Source: Gammaproteobacteria bacterium
Lineage (GTDB): Bacteria > Pseudomonadota > Gammaproteobacteria > Ga0077536
Reading direction: 5' to 3'
Assembly: GCA_009692365.1 (NCBI GenBank)
Contig: SHZJ01000009.1
Location: forward strand, 27,564-91,563
Length of the DNA stretch: 64,000 nucleotides
How positions within the stretch are numbered: the first letter of the stretch is position 1; each line of letters starts with the position of its first letter. The notes under the pieces were generated by a model, which saw nothing but the letters and a program-made list of their open reading frames with translations, searched no databases and was not told the DNA's origin. Shown piece by piece: positions 17,681 to 26,641 of the stretch. A program made the translations under genes and the position numbers.

Positions 17681-19339
17681 TCAGTGGCCGGTCGCACGCG
17701 CCAGCGCCGTCGCGAGAGGCGTCGCGTGGAACTCTCGCCACCGCGCGGCGACATGTTGGTCCGGTCGAATGAGATAGGTGGTGCCGGGCGTGGCATCGTA
17801 ACGAGCGGCCAGCACGCCGCTGGGATCCTGACAGGCGTCGGCGCGAAAGTCTCGACTCATCGCCACCAACCGCACCTGCGCGGGCAAACGGGCGCGGACC
17901 GCCGCCGGCGCCAGTTCGCCCACGAAGTATAAACAGGTGAAGTCGCCGCCGAGCACCTCCAGCAGCCAGCGCGCGCCGGACGCCGCGACCAGCGGCGCAT
18001 CTAGGCCGGCGTCGCCGGGTTGCAGCGCGCCCTTGAAGTGGTCGCAGTCGGGTGTGGTCAGCGCTGAGTCGCGCAGGCGACTAGGCAGCGAGAGGCGGCC
18101 GCTGTTGACCAAGCCACGCGCAAACGGATGGTCCCGCGCCAACGCCAGCGCCGCGTCGCGGAACGCCGTTTCTTGGGGCGATTTTGGCGTCATGAAGTCG
18201 GTGCTTTGGGTGGAATGACGCAGGTTTTCGTCAGCGGCGTAAACCCGTTCCTGGTCGTAGCTCGCGAGGAGGCTCGGGCCGGCCGTACCGCGCAGCACCA
18301 GCGCCAGTTTCCACCCCAGATTGTCGACATCCTGCACCCCACCGTTACCCCCGCGCGCACCGAAAGGCGATACCAGATGGGCCGCGTCGCCGGCGAAAAT
18401 CACCCGCCCATGGACAAATTTTTGCAGGCGCCGACACTGAAAGGTGTAGAGGCTCACCCACTCGTAGTCGAATTTTTGCGCCGGCCCCAGCAGCGCCCGC
18501 ACGCGGCGGGCCACCTGCTCCTCTTGCAGCGCAGCCTGCCGGTCGATGTCCCAACCCAGCTGAAAATCGAGCCGCCAGATGTCGTCGGGCTGCTGATGCA
18601 TCAGCGCCGTACGCCCCTCGTTGAAGGGCGCGTTGAAATAAAAACGGCGTTCAGCCGAAAACGCTGCACGCATCCGCACATCGGCGATTAGAAAATTATC
18701 CTCGAACGTCCGGCCCTCGAACGCCAGCCCCATGAGTTCCCGCACGGTGCTGCGCGAGCCGTCCGCCGCAATGAGATAGTCGCAGTGCAAGCGATACTCG
18801 CCGAGCGGCGTGCTGACCGTGATCTCCACGCCGTCGGGGCGCGGGGCGAGCGCGCTGGCTGCGTGCTGCCAACGCACTGGGCTGTCGCCCAGCGCCAAGG
18901 CATCGAGCAAATACTCTTCGACGTAGTACTGCTGAAGATTGATAAAAGCGGGAAATTTTTGCCCCTCGGCCGGCGCCAAATCGAAGGTGTAAAGCGGTTC
19001 GGCCACGGCCCCCGCGAACACCCTGCCCACGTTCCAAGTAACGCCTTTGGCCAGCATGGGCGCCGCCACCCCGAGGCGGTCGCAGATTTCTAACGAGCGT
19101 TTCGCCCAGCAGATGGCGCGTGATCCGTTACCCACGCCGCCATGCTTCTCCAGCACCACGCAGGCGATGCCATGGCGACGCAAATCCAGCGCCGCCGCCA
19201 GCCCCACCGGGCCGGCGCCGATCACCACCACGGGCACGTGGCTCACCGGCGGGCTTGGTAGCGCGCTGCACTCGAACTGGCGGCGCGCGCGCCGGGCCCG
19301 CGCCAGCGCCATTTCCAAGGCCCCAGAGGGCGTGCTCAT
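17681..19339 (-). CDS. FAD-dependent aromatic hydroxylase (PHBH/MhpA-like)
   Basis: The protein is about 552 aa from ATG 19339. The N-terminal GAGPVGLAAALDLRRHGIA loop binds FAD. A central DYLIAADGSRSTVRELMG matches the DG motif, and GRVIFAGDAAHLVSPFGARG is the GD motif binding flavin ribityl. A thioredoxin-like C-terminal domain follows, as in MhpA-type hydroxylases. It should use NAD(P)H and O2 to hydroxylate a phenolic ring. Next to homogentisate dioxygenase and a fumarylacetoacetate-type hydrolase, a likely role is making homogentisate or a related hydroquinone; the exact substrate is inferred. The upstream hydrolase stops 8 nt before this start. Confidence 0.88.
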   Translation of the reverse strand: MSTPSGALEMALARARRARRQFECSALPSPPVSHVPVVVIGAGPVGLAAALDLRRHGIACVVLEKHGGVGNGSRAICWAKRSLEICDRLGVAAPMLAKGVTWNVGRVFAGAVAEPLYTFDLAPAEGQKFPAFINLQQYYVEEYLLDALALGDSPVRWQHAASALAPRPDGVEITVSTPLGEYRLHCDYLIAADGSRSTVRELMGLAFEGRTFEDNFLIADVRMRAAFSAERRFYFNAPFNEGRTALMHQQPDDIWRLDFQLGWDIDRQAALQEEQVARRVRALLGPAQKFDYEWVSLYTFQCRRLQKFVHGRVIFAGDAAHLVSPFGARGGNGGVQDVDNLGWKLALVLRGTAGPSLLASYDQERVYAADENLRHSTQSTDFMTPKSPQETAFRDAALALARDHPFARGLVNSGRLSLPSRLRDSALTTPDCDHFKGALQPGDAGLDAPLVAASGARWLLEVLGGDFTCLYFVGELAPAAVRARLPAQVRLVAMSRDFRADACQDPSGVLAARYDATPGTTYLIRPDQHVAARWREFHATPLATALARATGH

Positions 19340-19346
19340 GAACGGC

Positions 19347-20360
19347 CTAGCCGCCGGCCTGCCCACACCCCGGCGGGCCTTGGGTGTCCGCCATGACCTG
19401 CTGTTGGATCGCGCCAAAAATGCTGCCGCCGGCGGCATCGAGCATCTCGATCCGCAGGGTGTCACCGAATTGCAAAAATGGCGTGCGGGCATCCCCGTGG
19501 GCCAAGATTTCGAGCATGCGCTGCTCGGCGATACAGCAAGAACCGCGGCTGCGGTCGTAGTTCGAGACGGTCCCGGAGCCCACTATCGTGCCCGCCCCGA
19601 GCCGGCGCGTGCGGGTGACAAAAGCGAGGAGGTCGTGGAAGCTAAAAGTCATGTCCACGCCGCATTCGGGTGCCCCCAACCACTCGCCGTTGACCCAGGT
19701 ACGCAGGGGCAGGTGGACTTTGCCCGCGTGCCAGTGCGCGCCCAATTCATCGGGGGTCACGGCCACCGGCGAAAACGCCGTGGCGGGCTTGGACTGATAG
19801 AAACCGAAGCCCTTAGCTAATTCCGCCGGAATTAAATTCCGCAGCGAGACATCATTCACCAGCATCAGGAGTTGAATGTGCGCCCCGGCTTGCGCGACGC
19901 TGGTTCCCAGCGGCACATCGTCGGTAATCACAGCAACCTCCGCTTCTAGATCGATCCCATGGGCGACATCCACCGCCAACAGCGGGTCGCGCGCCCCACA
20001 AAGGTCGTCTGAACCACCTTGATAGACGAGCGGCTCGTGCCAGTAACTGGGGGGTAGTTCTGCGCCCCGCGCTTGGCGCACCAATTCCATGTGATTCACA
20101 TACGCGCTGCCGTCCACCCATTGGTGGGCGCGCGGCAGGGGTGCCGCGCAATCCTCGGCCCGAAACGGCAAAGCCCCGCTGGCGGTACCGGTCGCCAAGT
20201 GCTGCGCACGTTCGCGCAGGCGCGGCGCGAGCACGGCCCAGTCGTCTAGCGCTGCCTGCAGCGTGGGCGCCACCTCGCTGACGTCCAGCGCCCAGCGTAG
20301 CGCGGTGTCCACCACTACCAGACGGCCATCGCGAGGTCCTCGCAGACTAGCTAGCTTCAT
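19347..20360 (-). CDS. Fumarylacetoacetate hydrolase family protein
   Basis: This 337-aa FAH-fold protein carries the metal-binding HGIDLEAEVAVITDDVPLG segment, with acidic ligands, then LMLVNDVSLRNLIP and GFGFYQSKPATAFSP. In homogentisate breakdown this type of enzyme cleaves fumarylacetoacetate to fumarate and acetoacetate; relatives act on other ring-cleavage products. GAGGAA seven nt upstream of ATG 20360 is a good ribosome site. The gene heads a minus-strand run with the hydroxylase, MBL and DUF2783 genes. It is divergent from hmgA, with only 43 bp between starts. Confidence 0.88.
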   Translation of the reverse strand: MKLASLRGPRDGRLVVVDTALRWALDVSEVAPTLQAALDDWAVLAPRLRERAQHLATGTASGALPFRAEDCAAPLPRAHQWVDGSAYVNHMELVRQARGAELPPSYWHEPLVYQGGSDDLCGARDPLLAVDVAHGIDLEAEVAVITDDVPLGTSVAQAGAHIQLLMLVNDVSLRNLIPAELAKGFGFYQSKPATAFSPVAVTPDELGAHWHAGKVHLPLRTWVNGEWLGAPECGVDMTFSFHDLLAFVTRTRRLGAGTIVGSGTVSNYDRSRGSCCIAEQRMLEILAHGDARTPFLQFGDTLRIEMLDAAGGSIFGAIQQQVMADTQGPPGCGQAGG

Positions 20361-20403
20361 GCCATTTCCTCGTTAGCGCTGGCCGAGTTGAGAATAGTTA
20401 CAA

Positions 20404-21765
20404 ATGAAACGATACTCGCTGCGCGTGGGATTGAAAACCGGGGGCGAGGTGAGCGAAGAACCTGCAGCTTATAACGCGGAATCGGCCTGGCGGTATTCCG
20501 CAGGGTTCGCCAACGAGCACAGCAGCGAGGCGTTGCCGGGCGCGCTGCCCAGCGGGCAGTTCTCCCCGCAGCAGCAGCCCTACGGTCTGTATGCCGAGAA
20601 ATTCAGCGCCACCGCCTTCACCGTCGCGCGCCGCGACAGCCGTCGCTGCTGGTTCTATCGCATTCGGCCCTCGGTAGTGCATGGCCCGAGCGAGCCCTAT
20701 CTGCACGCGAACTGGCAGACCGCACCGCTATCCCAGCCAGCCCCACCGGCCCCGTTGCGGTGGAGTCCGCTGGCGCTGCCCAGCCAACCCACCGACTTTC
20801 TCGATGGTCTGGTGACGCTCGCCGCCAACGGCAACAGCGCGTTGCACACGGGCATCGGCGTCCATCTTTATCTCGCCAACCGCTCGATGGGCGATCGCTA
20901 CCTGCTTAACGCCGATGGCGAACTCCTGCTGGTGCCGCAGCTGGGGCGCTTGTTGATTGCCACCGAGTGCGGCCGGCTGGCGGTGTCGCCGGGCGAAATC
21001 GCGCTCATCCCGCGGGGCTTGAAATTCAGCGTGACACTGCCGGACGGGCCGAGTCGCGGCTACGTCTGCGAGAATTATGGCGCGGCCTGGCGGCTGCCAG
21101 AACGGGGGGTTCTGGGCTCCGACGGCCTCGCCAATGACCGCGATTTTCTCGCCCCTACCGCGTGGTTCGAGGACCGCGCCGCGCGCTGCGAACTGGTCAC
21201 CAAATTCGACGGCGGGCTGTGGCGCAGCGAGTTGACGCATTCACCGCTCGACGTCGTGGCATGGGTCGGGACAGCGGCGCCTCTCAAATATGATCTGGCT
21301 CGCTTTAACGCGATCAATACGGTGAGCTTTGACCATCCTGACCCTTCGATCTTCACCGTGCTGAGCTCCCCTTCGGACACCCCTGGGGTCGCCAACGCGG
21401 ACTTCGTGATTTTTCCGCCGCGCTGGCTCGTGGCCGAACACAGCTTTCGGCCGCCGTGGTTCCATCGCAATGTGATGAGCGAATTTATGGGCTTGGTCCA
21501 GGGCCAATACGATGCCCGGCGCGGCGGTTTCGAGCCGGGTGGTGCGAGCCTGCATAACGGGCATGTGCCGCACGGGCCAGAGGCGGCGGTCCACGCTGCG
21601 GCGACCACGCAGGCACTCACGCCGCGCTATCTGGCCGACACCTTGGCCTTCATGTTCGAGTCCCGTTACCTCCTGCGGCCGTCGGCGCAGGCCCTGTCGC
21701 GGGCAGAATTGCAACCGGATTACGCGCAGTCGTGGGCCGGTTTAGCGGCACATTTTTCGGCGTGA
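20404..21765 (+). CDS. hmgA: Homogentisate 1,2-dioxygenase
   Basis: This 453-aa enzyme opens the ring of homogentisate to maleylacetoacetate using Fe(II) and O2. Family motifs include [14 protein letters not shown] [28 protein letters not shown] and [11 protein letters not shown]. Residues matching the human enzyme's iron ligands H335/E341/H371 occur with identical spacing at H354, E360 and H390, and the catalytic H292 equivalent is H311. All key residues are present, so it should be active. It is divergent from the fumarylacetoacetate hydrolase. The MarR gene overlaps its stop, suggesting joint transcription and local regulation. Confidence 0.96.
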   Translation: MKRYSLRVGLKTGGEVSEEPAAYNAESAWRYSAGFANEHSSEALPGALPSGQFSPQQQPYGLYAEKFSATAFTVARRDSRRCWFYRIRPSVVHGPSEPYLHANWQTAPLSQPAPPAPLRWSPLALPSQPTDFLDGLVTLAANGNSALHTGIGVHLYLANRSMGDRYLLNADGELLLVPQLGRLLIATECGRLAVSPGEIALIPRGLKFSVTLPDGPSRGYVCENYGAAWRLPERGVLGSDGLANDRDFLAPTAWFEDRAARCELVTKFDGGLWRSELTHSPLDVVAWVGTAAPLKYDLARFNAINTVSFDHPDPSIFTVLSSPSDTPGVANADFVIFPPRWLVAEHSFRPPWFHRNVMSEFMGLVQGQYDARRGGFEPGGASLHNGHVPHGPEAAVHAAATTQALTPRYLADTLAFMFESRYLLRPSAQALSRAELQPDYAQSWAGLAAHFSA

Positions 21766-22229
21766 GGGCGGCGGGGCCAACGCTGGAGTTGGCCAATTTT
21801 TTGCCCTACCGCCTGTCGGTGGTGGCCACCCAGGTCAGCCGCCAACTGGCGGCGCTCTATGCCCAACGCTTCGGGATCAGCATTCCCCAGTGGCGCACCA
21901 TCGCCGTGCTGGGTCAAAGCACCAACGTGAGCGCGGACTTCGTGTGCGAGCAAACGCAGATGGACCGCGTGACAGTCAGCCGCGCCGTCGCAGGACTGCT
22001 GGCTAGACGGCTGATTTTGCGGCGCTACCAAGCCCACGACAGACGCTGCTCCGTGCTGCGCTTGGCCGCCGCGGGGCGCCGTTTGTACCGCGATATTGTG
22101 CCGCTGGCACGGGGCTATGAAAACGCTTTACTGGGCGCGATGTCGGCGCAGGAACGGGCCACACTGGCACGCGCACTGGACATTCTGGGCGGACAACTGC
22201 GCGCGCTGGACCGGGCGCCGCTGAGCTGA
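21762..22229 (+). CDS. MarR-family transcriptional regulator
   Basis: This 155-aa winged-helix protein has the MarR layout: a dimer helix ([21 protein letters not shown]), a helix-turn-helix ([19 protein letters not shown]) and a wing ([17 protein letters not shown]). The frame is open from 21732, but GTG 21762 overlaps the hmgA stop as GTGA and is the likely coupled start. It probably responds to an aromatic acid and controls the divergent hmgA and hydrolase-hydroxylase promoters. That role is inferred from position. Confidence 0.88.
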   Translation: MRAAGPTLELANFLPYRLSVVATQVSRQLAALYAQRFGISIPQWRTIAVLGQSTNVSADFVCEQTQMDRVTVSRAVAGLLARRLILRRYQAHDRRCSVLRLAAAGRRLYRDIVPLARGYENALLGAMSAQERATLARALDILGGQLRALDRAPLS

Positions 22230-22233
22230 GGAA

Positions 22234-22254
22234 CCCGCCGCGAGCACCGGCGGG
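22234..22254. terminator. Possible terminator hairpin between convergent genes
   Basis: A perfect 7-bp GC stem, CCCGCCG (22234-22240) and CGGCGGG (22248-22254), with a 7-nt loop lies 5 bp after the MarR stop. No T-tract follows, so it may be a Rho-dependent or weak bidirectional element. Confidence 0.35.
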
Positions 22255-22330
22255 CAATCCTGGCGACTCGGGATAGCTGGCGGCGGCGTTGCGTCGTCTT
22301 GCTCGGTCTAGGCGCGCAGCGCGTGCTTGC

Positions 22331-23827
22331 TCAGGGCGGCGCGCTGGCGGTAGGCGTGTCCGCGCCTACCCCGCGGCCGGACGGGGTTTGATGATTGGCC
22401 TCGGCGGCCAAAACTTTACCCGGATTCATGATGCCCTGCGGGTCTAGCGCCTGCTTGATGGCGTGCATGACCTGCAGTGCAACGGGCTGCTTGAATTGAA
22501 CGAGGTCGTCGCGCTTGAGTTGGCCAATGCCATGCTCGGCGCTGATGCTGCCGCGATAGGTTCGCGTGAGGTCGTGCACGGCGTGATTCAGGGCCGATTT
22601 CTTCGCAAAAAATTCCGGATGTTCCCCGCCATCAGGCGTATTGATGTTGAAGTGCAGGCTGCCATCGCCCAGATGACCATAAATCACCAGTACGCCTTCG
22701 GGGGCGATCCGCCGACATAGCGCTGCCCCCTCAGCGATGAAGGCCGGCAGGTCACTGATGCTCACCGATACGTCGTGCTTGATACTACCGCCGGCGCGCA
22801 CCTGTGCTTCCGGAATAGCCTCGCGCAGCCGCCAAAAAAATTCGCGCTGGCTGGCGTTGTGTGCCAGCAACGCATCGCGCACGAGTTGGTCCGCGAGCGC
22901 ACGCGCGAGGGTGTGGCTGATCTCCTCGGTTAAATGGTCGATAACCTGAGCGCTGCTGGCTTCGAGCAACACATACCAAGGATGGATCGCATCAAACGGA
23001 TCGCTCATCCCCGCAATATGTTGGCAGACCAGTTCGAGCGCGATGCGCGGTATCAGTTCGAAAGTGGTCAGTGCGTCGCTGCCGCTGCTGCGCAGATAGG
23101 CGAGCAGGGCGACGGCGCTGGCGGGCTCAGCGACGGCCACCAGTGCCGTGACGCGGGTCCGAGGTAGCGGATACAGCTTCAGCGTTGCGGCCGTAATGAT
23201 GCCCAACGTGCCCTCTGCGCCAATGAACAAATCGCGCAGGTCGTAACCGGTATTGTTTTTGCGCAAGCCCGTCAGGTCGTCCAGCACGCGGCCATCGGAT
23301 AGAACGACCTCCAGACCCAGCACTAAGTCGCGCGCCATGCCGTAGCGCAACACCGCGGTGCCACCGGCGTTGGTGGAGAGGTTGCCGCCAAGCTGGCAAG
23401 AGCCTTCCGAACCGAGGCTCAACGGAAATAATCGCTCGGCTGCTGCCGCGGCCTGCTGGGCCACCGCGAGGACACAACCGGCTTCCGCAGTCAGGGCATA
23501 GTTGTCCGGGTCAAGATGGCGAATGCGCTTTAGCCGCGAGAGCGAGACGACGATCTCGTGGCCCCCGCTGGAGGGGGTCGCACCGCCGCAATAACCGGTG
23601 TTGCCGCCCACCGGCACCACGCCGACGCGGGCCCCGTGGCAGAGTCGCAAAATGCTGGAGACTTGGGCGGTGGAATCCGGTCGTAGGACTAAGGGGGTGC
23701 GGCCCCGATAGAGCTTGCGATGGTCGACCAGAAACGGTGCAATGTCCTGCGGCTGGTCAAGCACCCCGGCCGGACCAACGATGTGTCGCAGCTGGTTGAG
23801 AAGCTCGGTGGTGGGGGCGTTGAGCAT
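22331..23827 (-). CDS. FAD-linked 2-hydroxyacid dehydrogenase (GlcD/D2HGDH type)
   Basis: This 498-aa flavoprotein has an N-terminal PCMH-type FAD domain: PVGGNTGYCGGATPSSGG, then LGSEGSCQLGGNLSTNAGGT and GAEGTLGIITAATLKLYP. Its C-terminal FAD-oxidase domain ends EHGIGQLKRDDLVQFK...DPQGIMNPGKVL. Members oxidise D-2-hydroxyacids such as D-lactate, glycolate or D-2-hydroxyglutarate and pass electrons to the quinone pool or an electron-transfer flavoprotein. Here the substrate is not decided by sequence. It is convergent with the MarR gene and may or may not belong to the aromatic module. Confidence 0.88.
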   Translation of the reverse strand: MLNAPTTELLNQLRHIVGPAGVLDQPQDIAPFLVDHRKLYRGRTPLVLRPDSTAQVSSILRLCHGARVGVVPVGGNTGYCGGATPSSGGHEIVVSLSRLKRIRHLDPDNYALTAEAGCVLAVAQQAAAAAERLFPLSLGSEGSCQLGGNLSTNAGGTAVLRYGMARDLVLGLEVVLSDGRVLDDLTGLRKNNTGYDLRDLFIGAEGTLGIITAATLKLYPLPRTRVTALVAVAEPASAVALLAYLRSSGSDALTTFELIPRIALELVCQHIAGMSDPFDAIHPWYVLLEASSAQVIDHLTEEISHTLARALADQLVRDALLAHNASQREFFWRLREAIPEAQVRAGGSIKHDVSVSISDLPAFIAEGAALCRRIAPEGVLVIYGHLGDGSLHFNINTPDGGEHPEFFAKKSALNHAVHDLTRTYRGSISAEHGIGQLKRDDLVQFKQPVALQVMHAIKQALDPQGIMNPGKVLAAEANHQTPSGRGVGADTPTASAPP

Positions 23828-24107
23828 GCGGGCAGTCTACTGGCTTTGCCGGCGCAGGTAAGCGGTGGCTCGACTGGTCACTTAACCGGCGCTGGCGCGC
23901 GGCGGCGACGCGGGTCCCCGCGAGCACCCGGGATTTAGGCTGGGCCGGCCCCTCGTGCGGCAGGCCGCCCTGCTGCTATCCCGCGACCCCGGCGCCTAGC
24001 GCGCGCGTCCCGGCCGCCGGTGGTCGCCCCCAGCACGCGCCGCACTGGCGCAGCGCCCTGCAGCCGCTGCCAGGCAGCACCAATGTCCCCCACCGCACGC
24101 CACCGGC

Positions 24108-24977
24108 TTAGAGGGTGTTGAGCGGAATTTTGAGGTAGCGCGTGCCGTTACTTTCAGCCGGGGGTAGGTCACCCGCCCGCAGATTGATTTGAATCGCGGG
24201 AATGAGGAGCACGGGCAGGGCGAGGGTGAGGTCGCGGGCCTCACGCAACTGGACAAAGGCGTCCTGCGACACGCCGTCGTGCACGTGGATATTGGCCTCG
24301 CGCTGGGCCGCCACGGTGGTCAACGCGGTGGCTTCGCGCGCGCTCGGCGGATAATCGTGACACAGGAAAATTCGGGTCGCCGCCGGCAGGTCGAGGAGCC
24401 GACGGATAGAGCGATAAAGGGTGGCCGCATCACCGCCGGGGAAGTCGCAGCGCGCCGTGCCGATGTCCGGCATGAACAAGGTGTCGCCGACAAACAACGC
24501 GTCCTCGATCCAATACGCAACACAGGCCGGGGTGTGGCCCGGCACCGCTAACACGCGACAGTCCAGCGGGCCAATAGCGAAGTGTTCGTCGTCCTTAAAA
24601 AGCCGTTGAAACTGCGCGCCATTGGTCGAAAAATTGGGGCCTAAATTGAATACTTTCGAGAACGCCGCCTGCACCAAGCTGACGTTCTCACCAATGGCTA
24701 GGCTGCCACCTAAACAGGCCCGCAGGTAATGCGCGGCGGAGAGGTGGTCAGCGTGGACATGGGTCTCGAGCAACCACTCTACGGTCAGCGCCTGCGCGCG
24801 CACAAAGGCGATAACGCGATCGGCGGAGGTGGTGGTCGTGCGCCCTGCTTTAGGGTCGTAATCCAGCACCGGATCGATGATCGCCGCCAGGCCGCCGGGC
24901 GCGGCGTAGACCACATGCGTAAAAGTGCCCGTGACCGGCTCAAGAAAAGACTCGACGATGGGTCGCAAGGGCAGCAC
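24108..24977 (-). CDS. Persulfide dioxygenase-like MBL hydrolase (Blh MBL-domain type)
   Basis: This 289-aa metallo-beta-lactamase-fold protein contains the intact metal motif THVHADHLSAAHYL, then VPGHTPACVAYWIEDALFVG, LFMPDIGTARCDFPGG and FLCHDYPP. These are shared with ETHE1-type persulfide dioxygenases and the MBL half of Blh. It should oxidise glutathione or protein persulfide to sulfite. The start is probably GTG 24977, although a TTG four codons in is possible. It is divergent from a BigR/SqrR-like sensor across an AT-rich promoter. In BigR operons Blh often fuses an N-terminal phosphatase-like sulfurtransferase to this domain; here that partner is a separate gene at 26284. Confidence 0.88.
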   Translation of the reverse strand: MLPLRPIVESFLEPVTGTFTHVVYAAPGGLAAIIDPVLDYDPKAGRTTTTSADRVIAFVRAQALTVEWLLETHVHADHLSAAHYLRACLGGSLAIGENVSLVQAAFSKVFNLGPNFSTNGAQFQRLFKDDEHFAIGPLDCRVLAVPGHTPACVAYWIEDALFVGDTLFMPDIGTARCDFPGGDAATLYRSIRRLLDLPAATRIFLCHDYPPSAREATALTTVAAQREANIHVHDGVSQDAFVQLREARDLTLALPVLLIPAIQINLRAGDLPPAESNGTRYLKIPLNTL

Positions 24978-24980
24978 CCT

Positions 24981-25020
24981 GATGTATGTTTTGTTTTTAT
25001 AATATATTTAGTTATAAAAT
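24981..25020. promoter_or_regulatory. AT-rich divergent promoter and likely ArsR operator
   Basis: An almost GC-free stretch stands out against its surroundings. It holds a TATAAT at 24998-25003 and two TTATAA boxes at 24997-25002 and 25012-25017, spaced 15 bp apart. It lies between the divergent MBL and ArsR genes. BigR-type repressors bind AT-rich dyads in such positions, so this is the probable sulfide-responsive operator. The exact half-sites are inferred. Confidence 0.6.
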
Positions 25021-25062
25021 GAAAGCCACCCATCTGTTGGTTGCCTCCCGTAACCCAAGACC

Positions 25063-25374
25063 ATGCCAAAGGCGACTATCGACATCCCCAAAATGCGTCA
25101 GGCAGCCACCCAGGCGGTGGCATTCCTGCGGCTATTGGCCAATGAAGATCGCCTGTTGTTGTTGTGCCAGTTAACGCGCGGAGAACGCTGTGTTGGCGAG
25201 TTGGAACAACTACTTGGAATTCGCCAGCCCACCCTCTCCCAACAACTGGGCGTGCTGCGCACCGATGGTCTGGTGAGCACGCGGCGCGAGGGTAAAAATA
25301 TTTATTACCGGCTCGCAGACGCTAAGGTGCAAAGCACGCTGGCGCAGCTGTACGAACTTTTCTGTGCGCGCTAA
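25063..25374 (+). CDS. bigR: ArsR-family persulfide sensor (BigR/SqrR-like)
   Basis: This 103-aa winged-helix repressor contains LLANEDRLLLLCQL, the recognition helix RQPTLSQQLGVLR, and a TRREGKNIYYRL wing. Cys35 and Cys101 are 66 residues apart, the same spacing as the reactive pairs C41/C107 of SqrR and about C42/C108 of BigR. A third cysteine, Cys43, is also present. Known for that family: persulfide links the pair and releases DNA, switching on sulfide detoxification. The gene is followed 15 bp later by the first YeeE/YedE gene and is divergent from the MBL enzyme, matching BigR regulons. Confidence 0.85.
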   Translation: MPKATIDIPKMRQAATQAVAFLRLLANEDRLLLLCQLTRGERCVGELEQLLGIRQPTLSQQLGVLRTDGLVSTRREGKNIYYRLADAKVQSTLAQLYELFCAR

Positions 25375-25389
25375 ACGGAGGATTTTGGG

Positions 25390-25821
25390 ATGACGATAGA
25401 CTGGCAACATTTCACCCCGTGGACGTCCTTAGCAGGTGGCGTACTGCTGGGTTTGTCCGCCGCAGTCTTTGTGCTGCTCAACGGACGGATAGCCGGCATC
25501 AGCGGCGTCCTCGGTGGGTTACTGCAGCCACGCCGTGGGGACGTGGACTGGCGCGTGGCTTTCGTGGCCGGCATGCTGCTCGCACCGCTGGCGTATGGGC
25601 TGTTCGCCACCCTGCCGGTCGCGCGCATGAGCACTGAGGCGACGCTGCTGGTGGGTGCTGGACTGCTGGTGGGTTTCGGCACGCGTCTGGGCGCTGGCTG
25701 CACCAGCGGGCATGGGGTGTGCGGCATCTCGCGGCTCGCGCCACGATCCCTCGTCGCCACCCTCACTTTTATGGTGAGCGGCTTTCTCACTGTGTATCTG
25801 GTGCGCCACGTTTTTGCCTAG
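25390..25821 (+). CDS. YeeE/YedE (DUF395) family membrane protein, first subunit
   Basis: This 143-aa protein has about four membrane segments and the family signature [18 protein letters not shown], whose cysteine lies in the conserved sulfur-compound transport motif. The ATG is preceded by GGAGG. Together with the next gene it forms the split two-gene version of the YeeE/YedE channel. Such pairs usually sit beside BigR-type sensors and are thought to move thiosulfate or related sulfur compounds across the inner membrane. Confidence 0.88.
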   Translation: MTIDWQHFTPWTSLAGGVLLGLSAAVFVLLNGRIAGISGVLGGLLQPRRGDVDWRVAFVAGMLLAPLAYGLFATLPVARMSTEATLLVGAGLLVGFGTRLGAGCTSGHGVCGISRLAPRSLVATLTFMVSGFLTVYLVRHVFA

Positions 25822-25831
25822 GAGACCCGTC

Positions 25832-26284
25832 ATGCTGACACTCAGTGCTTTTTTTTGCGGTCTGCTGTTCGGCTTGGGACTCATCCTAGGCGGCATGACT
25901 AACCCGGCCAAAGTGCAGGCCTTCCTAGACCTCGGGGGCGCGTGGGATCCCTCGCTAGCGCTGGTGATGGGCGGCGCCATTTTGGTGGCTAGCGGGGCCT
26001 TTGCGGTGGCCAAAAATCGTCCCCGCTCGCTGCTAGGCGCCCCCATGCAATTGCCGAGCGCGCGCGATTTGGAGCCCCGGCTGATCGGGGGCAGTGTCTT
26101 GTTTGGCGCCGGTTGGGGACTGGCCGGCTTCTGCCCAGGGCCGGCGATCGTGACGCTGGGAACCGGCGCACCGGCCGCAGGATTATTCGTGTGCGCCATG
26201 CTGGTGGGCATGTTGGCCTTCGAAGGCTTGGACCAATTTCTAAAACGCGCGCGGACCCCGCGCCCTGCTGCTGGAGTACGCTGA
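25832..26284 (+). CDS. YeeE/YedE-like membrane protein, second subunit (DUF6691 type)
   Basis: This 150-aa protein starts at ATG 25832 with GGAG six nt before it; the open frame begins six codons earlier without a ribosome site. Membrane segments include LSAFFCGLLFGLGLILGGMT and FGAGWGLAGFCPGPAIVTLG, the latter being the GFCPGP hallmark of the second half of the YeeE/YedE fold. It begins 10 nt after the first subunit. Its stop overlaps the ATG of the sulfurtransferase-like gene as TGATG, indicating coupled translation. Confidence 0.88.
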   Translation: MLTLSAFFCGLLFGLGLILGGMTNPAKVQAFLDLGGAWDPSLALVMGGAILVASGAFAVAKNRPRSLLGAPMQLPSARDLEPRLIGGSVLFGAGWGLAGFCPGPAIVTLGTGAPAAGLFVCAMLVGMLAFEGLDQFLKRARTPRPAAGVR

Positions 26285-26631
26285 TGTCGTTTAAATTTGA
26301 ATCCGTGACGCCCGATTTTGCCGTCGCCGCCCAACTGCTGCCCGCACAATTGGCGAGCGTGGCGGCCGCCGGTTTTCGCAGCGTGGTGAACAACCGCCCC
26401 GATGGTGAAGGCGGTGCGGAACAACCGCTCAATGCAACCATGGCGAACGCGGCGCGGGACGCGGGCTTGCAGTACGCCTATCTGCCGGTCATCCCGAACG
26501 ATTTCAAGCCGCACGAAGTGACGCAGATGGCGGCGCTGTTGGCGGCGCTGCCCAAGCCGGTCTTGGGATTTTGTCGTTCGGGCGCGCGCTCCGCCAATTT
26601 GTATCGCGCCGCCACCGAGGCGCCGGGCTGA
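26284..26631 (+). CDS. Blh N-terminal-type phosphatase-fold sulfurtransferase (TIGR01244/DUF442)
   Basis: This 115-aa protein matches the N-terminal domain of beta-lactamase hydrolase-like proteins: GFRSVVNNRPDGEGG, YAYLPVIPNDFKPHEV and the active-site loop GFCRSGARSANLY. The Cys followed by four residues and Arg is like rhodanese loops. It is predicted to transfer sulfane sulfur, working with the MBL dioxygenase encoded at 24108. The ATG shares its A with the stop of the upstream membrane subunit. It is a stand-alone version of a domain that is fused to the MBL domain in many BigR operons. Confidence 0.85.
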   Translation: MSFKFESVTPDFAVAAQLLPAQLASVAAAGFRSVVNNRPDGEGGAEQPLNATMANAARDAGLQYAYLPVIPNDFKPHEVTQMAALLAALPKPVLGFCRSGARSANLYRAATEAPG

Positions 26632-26641
26632 GCGCCGACCG

